Shown one piece after another: positions 16,724 through 24,452 of a DNA stretch of 64,000 bases. The stretch lies in assembly GCA_963668365.1 (NCBI GenBank), contig OY764266.1, positions 806,001 through 870,000 on the forward strand. Reading direction: 5' to 3'. The notes beneath the pieces are model-generated. The model saw only the letters and a list, made by a program, of their open reading frames with translations, was not told where the DNA came from and made no database searches. A program made the position numbers and the translations under genes. Each line of letters opens with the position of its first letter. Positions within the stretch are counted from its first letter, which is position 1. The stretch comes from VXNE01 sp963668365. Lineage in GTDB: Bacteria > Pseudomonadota > Gammaproteobacteria > Pseudomonadales > Azotimanducaceae.

Positions 16724-17121
16724 GCGAGGAACGAGAAGCGAGGGTCGAGGGGGTCATGGTAACCGACCTTTACAGCATCGATGGCCTGGCCACGGTCAGC
16801 GAAGCCATACAGATGATGAAACAGCACCACGTCAGTTCGCTCGTGGTTGACCGGCGTGACGGGGATGACGAAGTGGGCCTCGTGGAAGTGGCTGACATAG
16901 CGCAAGAGGTGATCGGCCCCAACCGGGCTCCGGATCGAGCCAGTGTCTACGAAGTGATGACGAAGCCGGTGGTGACGCTGCCCCCCGGTATGCTTGTACG
17001 CTACGCCGTGCGACTGCTCACGCGCCATGGCCTGTCGCGCGCCGTGGTCGTGGACGAGTCACGCAACGCCGTGGGCATGGTGACGCTGCGGGACCTGGTT
17101 CTGGGGCGTCGGGAGGATTAG
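16720..17121 (+). CDS. CBS-domain pair protein
   Basis: 133 residues consisting of two CBS motifs: VMVTDLYSIDGLATVSEAIQ...HHVSSLVVDRRD, then YEVMTKPVVTLPPGMLVRYA...HGLSRAVVVDESRNAVGMVT. CBS pairs bind adenosine nucleotides and tune channels or enzymes. Fourth gene of the DUF1538-DUF1538-PII-CBS operon, overlapping the PII gene by 4 nt. It presumably forms a second, energy-sensing input to the membrane pair. Confidence 0.9.
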   Translation: MSEEREARVEGVMVTDLYSIDGLATVSEAIQMMKQHHVSSLVVDRRDGDDEVGLVEVADIAQEVIGPNRAPDRASVYEVMTKPVVTLPPGMLVRYAVRLLTRHGLSRAVVVDESRNAVGMVTLRDLVLGRRED

Positions 17122-17172
17122 TTTGGCCGGTTGGCTGGCGCTGCCTACGCCGAGTTGGTGAGCGATGCGCGC

Positions 17173-17224
17173 TAGCCATGAAATCCGTCGGAGCCGAAGG
17201 CGCGCGCCGTGTTTCACCCCCGCC
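17173..17224 (+). repeat. Dispersed TAG(CGC)CATGAAATCC repeat, copy 3
   Basis: Begins TAGCCATGAAATCCGTCGGA and ends TTTCACCCCCGCC, like the copy at 30974 (which ends in the same 13 nt). It lies between the convergent CBS and pntB genes and includes a GGCGCGCGCC palindrome. Confidence 0.65.
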
Positions 17225-17270
17225 CAGCGCCCTCTGTCGCACCCATTCCACCCGTCCCGCACGCAGGCTG

Positions 17271-18683
17271 TTAGTGGATGCCCGCCTTCTCGGAAAGCTC
17301 CTTGACGAGTTCGCCGACAACGTGTTTGGCATCCCCGAATAGCATCCAGGTCTTGTCGTCGAAGTAGAGGGCGTTGTCGATGCCGGCGAAACCGGGATTC
17401 TTGGAGCGCTTGATGGCAAAAACCGTTCGCGCCTTCTGCGCCTCGATGATGGGCATCCCGTAGATCGGGCTTGACTCGTCCAGGGCGGCGGCCGGATTGA
17501 CGACATCGTTCGCGCCGATCACCAGGGCGACGTCGCACTGGGGCATATCCCTGTTGACGTCCTCCATTTCGACCAGGTCGGTGTACGGCACGTCGGCCTC
17601 CGCAAGCAGCACGTTCATGTGTCCGGGCATTCGTCCGGCAACCGGATGAATGGCAAAGCGCACGGTCACGCCACGCTTCTTCAAATGGTCGTAGAGTTCC
17701 CGCACCCGGTGTTGCGCCTGGGCCACTGCCATGCCGTAGCCGGGGATGATCACGACGTTGTTGGCCTGCTCCATGATCTGGGCAGCGCTCTCGGGCGTGT
17801 CCGCCTTGTACACGCCCGGCTCGGCGCCCTCGGGCGCGGATTGCTTGACCGAACCGAAGGCGCCGAACAGCACGTTGAGATACGACCGGTTCATCGCCCT
17901 GCACATGATGATCGACAGGATCAAGCCGCTCGATCCGTCCAACGCGCCGGCGGTGATGAGCAGGTTGTTCTCCAGCACGAAACCCATGGCCACGGCCGCA
18001 AGGCCGGCATAGGAGTTGAGGATCGCGATGACCGTTGGCATGTCGGCGCCGCCAATGGGGATGATCAGGAGAACGCCGAACATGAGGGCGATGACAATGA
18101 CGGCCGGAAACAGGAAGACCGCAGCCGGCGCGGTCGGGTTGAGCACCAGCCACGCGCCGATTCCGATCGCGACGAGCAGCAGCGCGATGTTGAACACGTT
18201 CTGCAGCGGATAGGTCACCGCGCGTTGCGGAACCCACCTGAGTTCCTGCAGCTTGCCGGCGGCGAAGAGGCTGCCGGTGAGCGTGACGCATCCGAGGATG
18301 ACCTCCGCAATGATCGCGACCATGCGGAAGGTGGTGAGTTCTTCCGGGCCTTCGGAGAGCCACAGGTAATACTTGCCGATGCCGACAAGCGCGGCCGCAA
18401 GACCGCCGAACGCATGCGACAGGGCGGTCCGCTGCGGCGCGGCTGTGAGCGCGACGCGGGACAGCGGGTAGCCGACGGCGATTCCCGCCGCGACCGCGAG
18501 CACCAGCCAGCCATGGTTGACCACGAACGGCTGCGCCCAGGTCGCCGCCACGCCGAGCACCATGGCCGCAGCGCCCGCCGCCACGCCCCTGCGCGCCGTC
18601 TTGGGATCGTTCATCCAGTGCAGCGAGAAGATGAACAGCGCGGTCGCCGTGAGGTAGAAGAGTTCCACGTATCCCGGGCTCAT
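17271..18683 (-). CDS. pntB: NAD(P) transhydrogenase subunit beta
   Basis: Proton-translocating transhydrogenase beta subunit (470 aa): about eight to nine N-terminal membrane segments (LFYLTATALFIFSLHWMND onward), the loop IPIGGADMPTVIAILNSYAG, then a C-terminal NADP(H)-binding domain III with IIPGYGMAVAQAQ, AIHPVAGRMPGHMNVLLAEA, IGANDVVNPAA and SKNPGFAGIDN. It couples NADH/NADPH exchange to proton flow. It overlaps pntAB by 4 nt. Confidence 0.97.
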   Translation of the reverse strand: MSPGYVELFYLTATALFIFSLHWMNDPKTARRGVAAGAAAMVLGVAATWAQPFVVNHGWLVLAVAAGIAVGYPLSRVALTAAPQRTALSHAFGGLAAALVGIGKYYLWLSEGPEELTTFRMVAIIAEVILGCVTLTGSLFAAGKLQELRWVPQRAVTYPLQNVFNIALLLVAIGIGAWLVLNPTAPAAVFLFPAVIVIALMFGVLLIIPIGGADMPTVIAILNSYAGLAAVAMGFVLENNLLITAGALDGSSGLILSIIMCRAMNRSYLNVLFGAFGSVKQSAPEGAEPGVYKADTPESAAQIMEQANNVVIIPGYGMAVAQAQHRVRELYDHLKKRGVTVRFAIHPVAGRMPGHMNVLLAEADVPYTDLVEMEDVNRDMPQCDVALVIGANDVVNPAAALDESSPIYGMPIIEAQKARTVFAIKRSKNPGFAGIDNALYFDDKTWMLFGDAKHVVGELVKELSEKAGIH

Positions 18684-19108
18684 TCGGATTTGTCCCGCTT
18701 GAACATCCGGAGCATGCGGTCGGTGATGAGGAATCCGCTGACGATATTGGTGACGGAAGCGAACAGCGCGATGCCTCCGAGCAGGCGAATCTCAGGCGGG
18801 AAGTCCGGCCCCGCGATGAGAATCGCGCCGACGACCGCGATAGCCGAGATCGCATTCGTCAGGGACATCAGCGGCGTATGCAACAGCCGCGACACGCGCC
18901 GGATCACGCCGAGCCCGATGAAGGTCGACAACAGGAAAACGAACACCATGGGCCAGTAGTCGACCGAACCCGGTTCATGCCCGGAAGACGCGGTTGTCTC
19001 GACGACCGTGCCGGGGTCGGACCACGCGGCGAGCGCGATGCCCGCCGCGCCGATGATTACGGACAGGACGGTGATCGCCCGCTTTGGCAGGTAACGACGA
19101 CGGTTCAC
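18680..19108 (-). CDS. pntAB: NAD(P) transhydrogenase subunit alpha part 2
   Basis: 142-residue membrane part of the split alpha subunit. The conserved core is VFLLSTFIGLGVIRRVSRLLHTPLMSLTNAISAIAVVGA and ends SGFLITDRMLRMFKR. It has an extra N-terminal helix (AITVLSVIIGAAGIALAAW) compared with the minimal subunit of about 100 aa. It lies between pntAA (12 nt) and pntB (4-nt overlap). Confidence 0.95.
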   Translation of the reverse strand: MNRRRYLPKRAITVLSVIIGAAGIALAAWSDPGTVVETTASSGHEPGSVDYWPMVFVFLLSTFIGLGVIRRVSRLLHTPLMSLTNAISAIAVVGAILIAGPDFPPEIRLLGGIALFASVTNIVSGFLITDRMLRMFKRDKSE

Positions 19109-19120
19109 GATGCGGCGCCC

Positions 19121-20269
19121 TCAGTCCAGCGCATTCAACGCCTCGCGGGTGCGCTCGTGTACGATCTCGCGGTCTCTCGCGATCAGGCAGCCCGCCTGGA
19201 TCTCGTCCTGCGTGTCGACCTCGAACGTGCCTTCGTCGGAAAACGTCTCGATGAAGTGCGCCACGTTGCGGGAAAACAGCAGGCTCGCATGCTCTGGCAT
19301 GGTCGCCGGCAGGTTTAGCGGGGCGATGAGCCGCACGCCTTCCACGTCGACGGCTTCTCCCGGCACCGCGTCCTCGCAATTGCCGCCCCCGTCGGCGGCG
19401 AGATCGACGATGATCGAGCCGGGACGCATCGAGCGGACCATCTCGGAGGTGACGATCTTCGGCGCAAAGACGCCCCCGATCAGGGCGGTGGTGATGACGA
19501 CATCCGATCGGGCCACCTCATCGACCAGCATGTCGCGCTGGCGCTCCCGATCTTGCTCGCTGAGCTCCTTGGCATAGCCGCCGCCGGCGGAGGCATCTTC
19601 CTCGAGCTCGATGCCAACGTACCTGGCGCCCACGCTTTCGATCTGTTCCTTGACTTCCGGTCGGACATCCGTTGCCGTCACCGTTGCGCCCAAACGCTTG
19701 GCGGTGGCGAGCGCCTGCAGTCCGGCCACTGCGGCCCCGATAACGAAGACCCTCGCCGGAAAGACCGTGCCGGCCGCGGAGCTCAGCATCGGCAGGTACC
19801 TGGGCAGCTCGGCGGCGGCGAGCAGCACGCCCTTGTACCCGCTGATGCTGCTCATGGAAGACAACGTGTCCATGCCCTGCGCGCGCGTCGTGCGCGGAAT
19901 TGCGTCGGTGGAGAAGGCGATGGCGCCGGTCTTTGCGAGCGCCTTCATCTCTCGCGGATGCCGTAAAGGCATCAACGACGCCACGATGACCGTGGACGGG
20001 TTGATCCAGTCGATTTCGCTACGCTCGCGGGTATTGGACGGGGGATTGATCTTCAGGAGAATGTCCGCAGACTCGACCAACGCCCGGGGATCGGTCTCGA
20101 TCACGGTATCCGCCGCGACGTAGGCCTCGTCGTCGTACCCGGCGGACGCGCCAGCGCCACCTTCGAGCGCGACGCTGAAGCCTGCCTGGACCAGCTTCGC
20201 GCACGACTCCGGAACCAGGGCGACGCGACGCTCCCACGCGTGCGATTCACGCACTACGGCGATCTTCAC
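19121..20269 (-). CDS. pntAA: NAD(P) transhydrogenase subunit alpha part 1
   Basis: NAD(H)-binding domain I of transhydrogenase (382 aa), related to alanine dehydrogenase: MKIAVVRESHAWERRVALVPE, SADILLKINPP, the RAQGMDTLSSMSSISGYKGV loop and the Rossmann motif VFVIGAAVAGLQALATAKRLGA followed by TDVRPEVKEQ. First of three genes (alpha1, alpha2, beta), the split arrangement typical of alphaproteobacteria and many gammaproteobacteria. Confidence 0.97.
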   Translation of the reverse strand: MKIAVVRESHAWERRVALVPESCAKLVQAGFSVALEGGAGASAGYDDEAYVAADTVIETDPRALVESADILLKINPPSNTRERSEIDWINPSTVIVASLMPLRHPREMKALAKTGAIAFSTDAIPRTTRAQGMDTLSSMSSISGYKGVLLAAAELPRYLPMLSSAAGTVFPARVFVIGAAVAGLQALATAKRLGATVTATDVRPEVKEQIESVGARYVGIELEEDASAGGGYAKELSEQDRERQRDMLVDEVARSDVVITTALIGGVFAPKIVTSEMVRSMRPGSIIVDLAADGGGNCEDAVPGEAVDVEGVRLIAPLNLPATMPEHASLLFSRNVAHFIETFSDEGTFEVDTQDEIQAGCLIARDREIVHERTREALNALD

Positions 20270-20286
20270 TTGCTTCCCCGCTGACG

Positions 20287-20305
20287 GCGCCTCGGGTCGA
20301 GGCGC
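20287..20305 (-). other. Hairpin in the pnt leader region
   Basis: GCGCCTCG / CGAGGCGC with a 3-nt loop, an 8-bp perfect stem about 18 nt upstream of the pntAA start. It could be a leader structure near the ribosome site or part of the promoter region. No function is shown by the sequence. Confidence 0.35.
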
Positions 20306-20486
20306 TCAAACGGCGCACCCTAACCGAACTCGGGGGATTCAACAAACATTTTGACATGCCCGGCCGCGGTGGGGATTTGCACGCCAACCCGGGTCGCAGA
20401 GCGTTGTTCGCCGAACGGATCGATATGCCGTCTTCGGGAATATGCTACGTTCGCGATTTCCAGGGATTCGCAACGTGTGAGGGGAA

Positions 20487-21125
20487 ATGTCCTACGTGAT
20501 TGATATGTCGACCTTGAAGAAGGAAGGTGAATTCGGGTCGAAAGAGTGGGGCGAAGCCTGCGCCGCCGCGGCGGTCAAGATCCTCGAGGCTGCGGATCTG
20601 CCGGAAGGCTTCGAGTGGGCGTTCACCGAGTGCTATACGCATCCTCCGGCGCGACTCATGGAAGGCGTCCGGCAAAAGGCCGGGTACTACATCATCGTGA
20701 AGGATGGAAAGATCACCGGCGGCGACGGTGAACCGGAAGAGGCGCTGGCCATACGCGGTTTCCACATCCGCGCCCGATGGGCCGCCATCTGCAACCAGTC
20801 CGGCGCCTTTTACGGGCGCGAGGGCGGGCGAAAACGCCGCGAGGGCGAAATGGCGTTGCGCGCGGCGATCGAGAAGCATGTCGGTCGGGAGAACCCGTAC
20901 AGCGAAAAGCAGCCTTCCGAGATGTATTGGCCCGACGCGGTCAGCGGCCCGCTGATGGCCGGATCGGAAGAAGGCAATGGCCTGCACAACATCGCGGCCG
21001 CCATGCAGGTCCAGTCGCCGGAGTTCGTGGACTTGCCGGTGACCGAGATGCGGGTGCCGATTTTCGAGCAAATGACCGAAGAACAGAAAAAGGACTTCCT
21101 CCGGCTCCTGGCGGTCGAGATGTAG
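20487..21125 (+). CDS. Conserved-looking hypothetical protein
   Basis: 212 residues, soluble, acidic, not recognised. Starts MSYVIDMSTLKKEGEFGSKE after a GAGGGGAA ribosome site. Segments such as FEWAFTECYTHPPARLME, KAGYYIIVKDGKITGGDGEP and GFHIRARWAAICNQSGAFYG suggest a small ligand-binding alpha/beta fold. No signal peptide, membrane segment or metal motif stands out. It is monocistronic, divergent from pntAA and followed by a strong GC hairpin. Confidence 0.7.
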   Translation: MSYVIDMSTLKKEGEFGSKEWGEACAAAAVKILEAADLPEGFEWAFTECYTHPPARLMEGVRQKAGYYIIVKDGKITGGDGEPEEALAIRGFHIRARWAAICNQSGAFYGREGGRKRREGEMALRAAIEKHVGRENPYSEKQPSEMYWPDAVSGPLMAGSEEGNGLHNIAAAMQVQSPEFVDLPVTEMRVPIFEQMTEEQKKDFLRLLAVEM

Positions 21126-21132
21126 CGCTGCG

Positions 21133-21159
21133 GCGGGCGCGTGGCCCACAGGCGCCCGC
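21133..21159 (+). terminator. Hairpin after the 20487 gene
   Basis: Perfect 8-bp stem GCGGGCGC/GCGCCCGC with an 11-nt loop, 8 nt past the stop codon. No T-run follows. Confidence 0.45.
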
Positions 21160-21346
21160 GAAAGCTACTCGAAGGGGCTTCATCCGGCGCAGCAGGTGAC
21201 GCTCCGGCGTCGGCCGACTTGGCGGTCGAGTTGACCAGCTTGTCGCATTTCGGATCGCGCCGCGCAGTCTTCCGGGCGTCGGACCGGTGGTAGGCGTTGA
21301 CGCCGATCACGCGGTAGTTTCGCGCGCCTCGCCAGGAATATCGCCT

Positions 21347-22162
21347 CTACAGGCCGAGGGCCACCCGATCGAGCGGCTGCAGCGGCACATCCGGGTCGGG
21401 CGAGGGAATCGCCGACAGGAGCAGTCGAGTGTAATCCTCCCGCGGGTTGGTGAAGACCTCCTCCACGGGTCCCGATTCGACGACGCGGCCCCGGTGCATC
21501 ACGAGGATCCGATCGCAGATGTGACGCACCACGCTCAGGTCATGCGCTACGAACAGGTAAGTGAGGCCCAATTCCTTCTGCAGGTCCTCCAGGAGGTTGA
21601 TGATCTGGGCCTGCACCGACACGTCCAGCGCGGAGACGGCTTCGTCGCAGACCACCAGCTTCGGGCGCAGGATCAGGGCTCGAGCGATGCCGATCCGTTG
21701 CCGCTGTCCGCCCGAGAATGCGTGTGGATACCGCGTCAACGCGTCCGATTCCATCTGCACCCGGGCCAGGATATCCAGCACCGATTCGCGCCTCGATGCC
21801 CGGGTGCCGATCTTGTGGATGATGAGGGGCTCCTCCAGGATTTCCTGCACGGTCATGCGCGGGTTCAGCGACGAAAACGGATCCTGGAACACCATCTGCA
21901 TCTCCTGGCGGAGGGGAATCAGCTCGGCATGGGTCAGGGCGTGCAGCCAATGCGAGCCACCGCTGCCCCTGAAACGGACGGACCCCCGGTCGGGATCGAT
22001 CGCGCGCAGGATGCAGCGCGCCAGCGTGGTCTTGCCGGAACCGGACTCCCCCACGATGCCGAGCGTCTCCGACGCATCGAGGGAAAAGCTGATGTCATCG
22101 ATGGCCATGACGCCGTCGAAGGCCTTGCTCAGGCCTTGGACTTCAAGCAATGGCTCAGCCAT
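21347..22162 (-). CDS. Peptide/opine-type ABC transporter ATPase (DppF/OppF-like)
   Basis: 271 residues: Walker A GESGSGKTTLARC, Q-loop VFQDPFSSLNPRMTV (the DppF/OppF form), signature SGGQRQRIGIARALILRPKLVVCDEAVSALDVSVQAQ and H-loop FVAHDLSVV. The C-terminal YTRLLLSAIPSPDP extension is typical of the peptide family. The start at 22162 (MAEPLLEV) overlaps the upstream ATPase by 8 nt. No permease or binding protein is adjacent. Confidence 0.93.
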   Translation of the reverse strand: MAEPLLEVQGLSKAFDGVMAIDDISFSLDASETLGIVGESGSGKTTLARCILRAIDPDRGSVRFRGSGGSHWLHALTHAELIPLRQEMQMVFQDPFSSLNPRMTVQEILEEPLIIHKIGTRASRRESVLDILARVQMESDALTRYPHAFSGGQRQRIGIARALILRPKLVVCDEAVSALDVSVQAQIINLLEDLQKELGLTYLFVAHDLSVVRHICDRILVMHRGRVVESGPVEEVFTNPREDYTRLLLSAIPSPDPDVPLQPLDRVALGL

Positions 22163-23096
22163 GTCCGCCTCCTTCGGGCGCCAGGCGCACCTGCCTGCCA
22201 TCAGGCATTCGCACCAATGGGTGCGGGGTGACGATGTCGGCGTCGCCGATCACGCTGGCCATCGTCTCGAGACGATGGCCCTTCTCCGCCAGACCGGGAA
22301 TCGCGGCCAGGAGGCCCCGGGTGTAGGGATGGACGGGATCCTTCAGCACCTGGCGCACGCTGCCGATCTCCAGTACGCGCCCCCCGTACATGACCACGAC
22401 CTGATCGGCCAACTGCGCCACCACGCCGAGGTCGTGGGTGATGAAGAGCACCGTATTCTCAAGATCTCGCTGCAGGTCGCGTATCAGGGTCAGGATCTCT
22501 GCCTGAATGGTGACGTCGAGCGCCGTGGTCGGCTCATCGCAGATCAAGAGTTCCGGATTGCAGACCAGGGCCATGGCTATCACGACGCGTTGGCGCATCC
22601 CGCCGGAAAACTCGAATGGATACTGGTAGATCCGCCGGGGTACATCGTCGATTCCGACCCGCTCGAGCATGTCCGCCGCCTCCGCCCAGGCCGCCTTCTT
22701 CGAGACGTTGCGATGGCAGAGAATCGCCTCGGCAACCTGGTTGCCGACGGTGTAGACGGGCGAGAGCGCGGTCATGGGCTCCTGGAACACCATGCTGACC
22801 AGCCCTCCGCGGAGGTCCAGCAGGCGCGGGTCCTTGTCCGGCAGCGAGACGATGTCGAAGGGTTCCGTGCTAGTCGGCGAGAAGTCGATCCGCCCGCTGA
22901 TGATCTCTCCCGGAGGCTGGATCAGTCGCATGACGCAGTTCGCGGTGACGGACTTGCCGGAGCCGGATTCGCCGACTATGGCGGTGACCTTGCCCCTCGG
23001 CACATCGAATCCGACGTCGCGCAGCGCCTGGGTAGTGCCGATGTCGGTCTTGAAATCGACCGCCAGATCGCGGATTTCGAGTACGTTGTCAGGCAT
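22155..23096 (-). CDS. Peptide/opine-type ABC transporter ATPase (DppD/OppD-like)
   Basis: 313 residues: Walker A GESGSGKSVTANCVMRL, Q-loop VFQEPMTALSPVYTVG, signature SGGMRQRVVIAMALVCNPELLICDEPTTALDVTIQAE and FITHDLGVVAQLADQVVVMYGG, then HPYTRGLLAAIPGL. It pairs with the downstream OppF-like ATPase as the two cytoplasmic motors of a DppBCDF-type importer whose membrane and periplasmic parts must be encoded elsewhere. Confidence 0.93.
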   Translation of the reverse strand: MPDNVLEIRDLAVDFKTDIGTTQALRDVGFDVPRGKVTAIVGESGSGKSVTANCVMRLIQPPGEIISGRIDFSPTSTEPFDIVSLPDKDPRLLDLRGGLVSMVFQEPMTALSPVYTVGNQVAEAILCHRNVSKKAAWAEAADMLERVGIDDVPRRIYQYPFEFSGGMRQRVVIAMALVCNPELLICDEPTTALDVTIQAEILTLIRDLQRDLENTVLFITHDLGVVAQLADQVVVMYGGRVLEIGSVRQVLKDPVHPYTRGLLAAIPGLAEKGHRLETMASVIGDADIVTPHPLVRMPDGRQVRLAPEGGGHG

Positions 23097-23252
23097 TGGG
23101 GGGCTTGGTTGTTGCTTCGAAGAAACGCACTGTCGATGTTACACGAGGCGACCGCGCGAGTGACTGCGGTCAAGATCGCAGCATGATTGCCATCGGGCGG
23201 GATCGATCCGCCGACTCCCCTCGGGCCCGGTAGTGCTTCCGTTTGAAATCAG

Positions 23253-23281
23253 CCCCCGGCCCGCATTGCACGGGCCGGGGG
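23253..23281 (-). terminator. Strong hairpin terminator below the small-membrane-protein cluster
   Basis: 11-bp perfect stem CCCCCGGCCCG/CGGGCCGGGGG with a 7-nt loop, 26 nt past the stop at 23307. It is the longest perfect stem seen in the window. On the minus strand the downstream bases are CTGATTTCAAAC, a weak T-tract. Confidence 0.6.
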
Positions 23282-23306
23282 CATACAGTCTTCCTCCCGA
23301 GCGATG

Positions 23307-23513
23307 CTATGCGCTACGGTGGCGCGTACGCCGCTTTCGCCACAGGACACTGATGGTTTCCAAAATGATCACAAAGAGCAGCATGCTGCCAGCAAGCACG
23401 AGGGTCGAAGACCACGAGGATCGTGTCAGAACAGCGATCATCGCAACAATGAACAATGCGAGCGGAAGACCGACCCTCAGTTCTTTCCAAACAGCTTTCA
23501 CGTCAATCGTCAT
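23307..23513 (-). CDS. Small two-helix membrane protein, paralogue A
   Basis: 68 residues: a short amphipathic N-terminus MTIDVKAVWKELRVG, two hydrophobic segments LPLALFIVAMIAVL and STLVLAGSMLLFVIILETISVLW, and a basic tail RKRRTRHRSA on the presumed cytoplasmic side. It is closely similar to the next gene upstream (shared AGSMLLFVI, VLWRK). Function unknown; no toxin family is recognised. Confidence 0.65.
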   Translation of the reverse strand: MTIDVKAVWKELRVGLPLALFIVAMIAVLTRSSWSSTLVLAGSMLLFVIILETISVLWRKRRTRHRSA

Positions 23514-23543
23514 CTTCTTCTACCCTGTGACAAGCCGCCGATG

Positions 23544-23753
23544 CTATGTGCCTTGGTGATTCGTGCGCTGCTTTCGCCACAGCACTTCAATTGTTCTCCA
23601 CGTAATCACAAAAAGCAGCATGCTGCCAGCAAGCGCGAGCGTTGAATGCCACGAAGACCATGCGAGAACAGATATCCCTGCTGTGACGACCGATGCGACT
23701 GGAAGAGTGCGTTTCACTTCTTTCCAAACAGCTGTCACCACATCAATCTTCAT
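23544..23753 (-). CDS. Small two-helix membrane protein, paralogue B
   Basis: 69 residues from ATG 23753: MKIDVVTAVWKEVKRTLPVA, then hydrophobic SVVTAGISVLAW and STLALAGSMLLFVITWRTIEVLW, basic tail RKQRTNHQGT. It aligns end to end with paralogue A 30 nt downstream, so the pair is a tandem duplication. ATG at 23756 (MMKID) is an alternative start. The start overlaps the 54-residue gene upstream. Confidence 0.65.
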   Translation of the reverse strand: MKIDVVTAVWKEVKRTLPVASVVTAGISVLAWSSWHSTLALAGSMLLFVITWRTIEVLWRKQRTNHQGT

Positions 23754-23907
23754 CATTGCCACTTTGTGCTGCACATACCGTAGCCAAACCGCCGACCGCC
23801 ACTTGGCACGCAAGTTTCACACGTTTGTTCTTGATGCGCTTACAACCTTTTTCGAGGGCAAGAACGGTTCCCCCTCCAATACCGAATTGCCCTGCTACGT
23901 TACTCAT
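23743..23907 (-). CDS. 54-residue hypothetical protein coupled to the small membrane proteins
   Basis: MSNVAGQFGIGGGTVLALEK, basic middle KRIKNKRVK, then a short hydrophobic ACQVAVGGLATVCAA and acidic end GNDED. It is glycine/alanine-rich with a possible membrane helix. Its stop overlaps the start of paralogue B by 11-14 nt, which argues that it is translated. Not recognised. Confidence 0.5.
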   Translation of the reverse strand: MSNVAGQFGIGGGTVLALEKGCKRIKNKRVKLACQVAVGGLATVCAAQSGNDED

Positions 23908-23925
23908 GGCCCTGCGACACGCTGC

Positions 23926-24216
23926 TTACGCCGCTTCGATAGCCGCCGCCTGAGCTCGCCGCTCATATTCTGCAAGAACGGTGTCGTTCCATAGTGAGTT
24001 GCCTGGCTGGAGTCCGAGGCGGTCCACACACTCCGAAACGGTCAATCCCATCTCTCGGCAATCGTCAGGCGTGAGCTTTTTCACTCTTTTTGCCGTGACC
24101 TTGATGACTGGCACATCCGCCCAAGCAACCATGCCGGGGCTAAAGACAACATCGCTCCCGCTTGGGAGGGCTACAGCGCTGGACAGTCCAAACGCCAGCG
24201 CGAATGCGGTCAACAT
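23926..24216 (-). CDS. Small secreted or membrane-anchored hypothetical protein
   Basis: 96 residues from ATG 24216: a signal-like N-terminus MLTAFALAFGLSSAVALPSG, then a basic lysine stretch ITAKRVKKLTPDD-like region with CREMGLTVSECVDRLGL, and an alanine-rich helix at the end. A longer start at 24342 (138 aa) is open but adds a non-signal leader. Two cysteines in the mature part could form a disulfide. It heads the minus-strand small-protein cluster. Not recognised. Confidence 0.55.
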   Translation of the reverse strand: MLTAFALAFGLSSAVALPSGSDVVFSPGMVAWADVPVIKVTAKRVKKLTPDDCREMGLTVSECVDRLGLQPGNSLWNDTVLAEYERRAQAAAIEAA

Positions 24217-24452
24217 GCTCTTGGACGCAACACATCGGTTGGAGGAAGCCGGCTGCGGTCCGGTCGCGATGGTTTGGCAGCCAATGGACTTGGCGACTTG
24301 GCGGCTCGCTTTGGTTGGAAGCGGCGCCTGCTGTGGCGTCATTCGGGCTCGGCGTGATTGGCGGCGTGGCCGTGCGATTGCCAACCTGATTCGATCCGCG
24401 TGGACTGGCTTCCGCGACAAGGGAGCCATTGCGGCGAGACCGCGAGGTATAG

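Noticed and set aside
20352..20357. TTGACA as a -35 box for the 20487 gene
   Set aside because: There is no -10-like hexamer 15-19 nt downstream, only GC-rich sequence.
21160..21346. Minus-strand frame starting near 21310 as a gene
   Set aside because: It runs far into the opposite strand of the 20487 gene, has low-complexity composition and no ribosome site.
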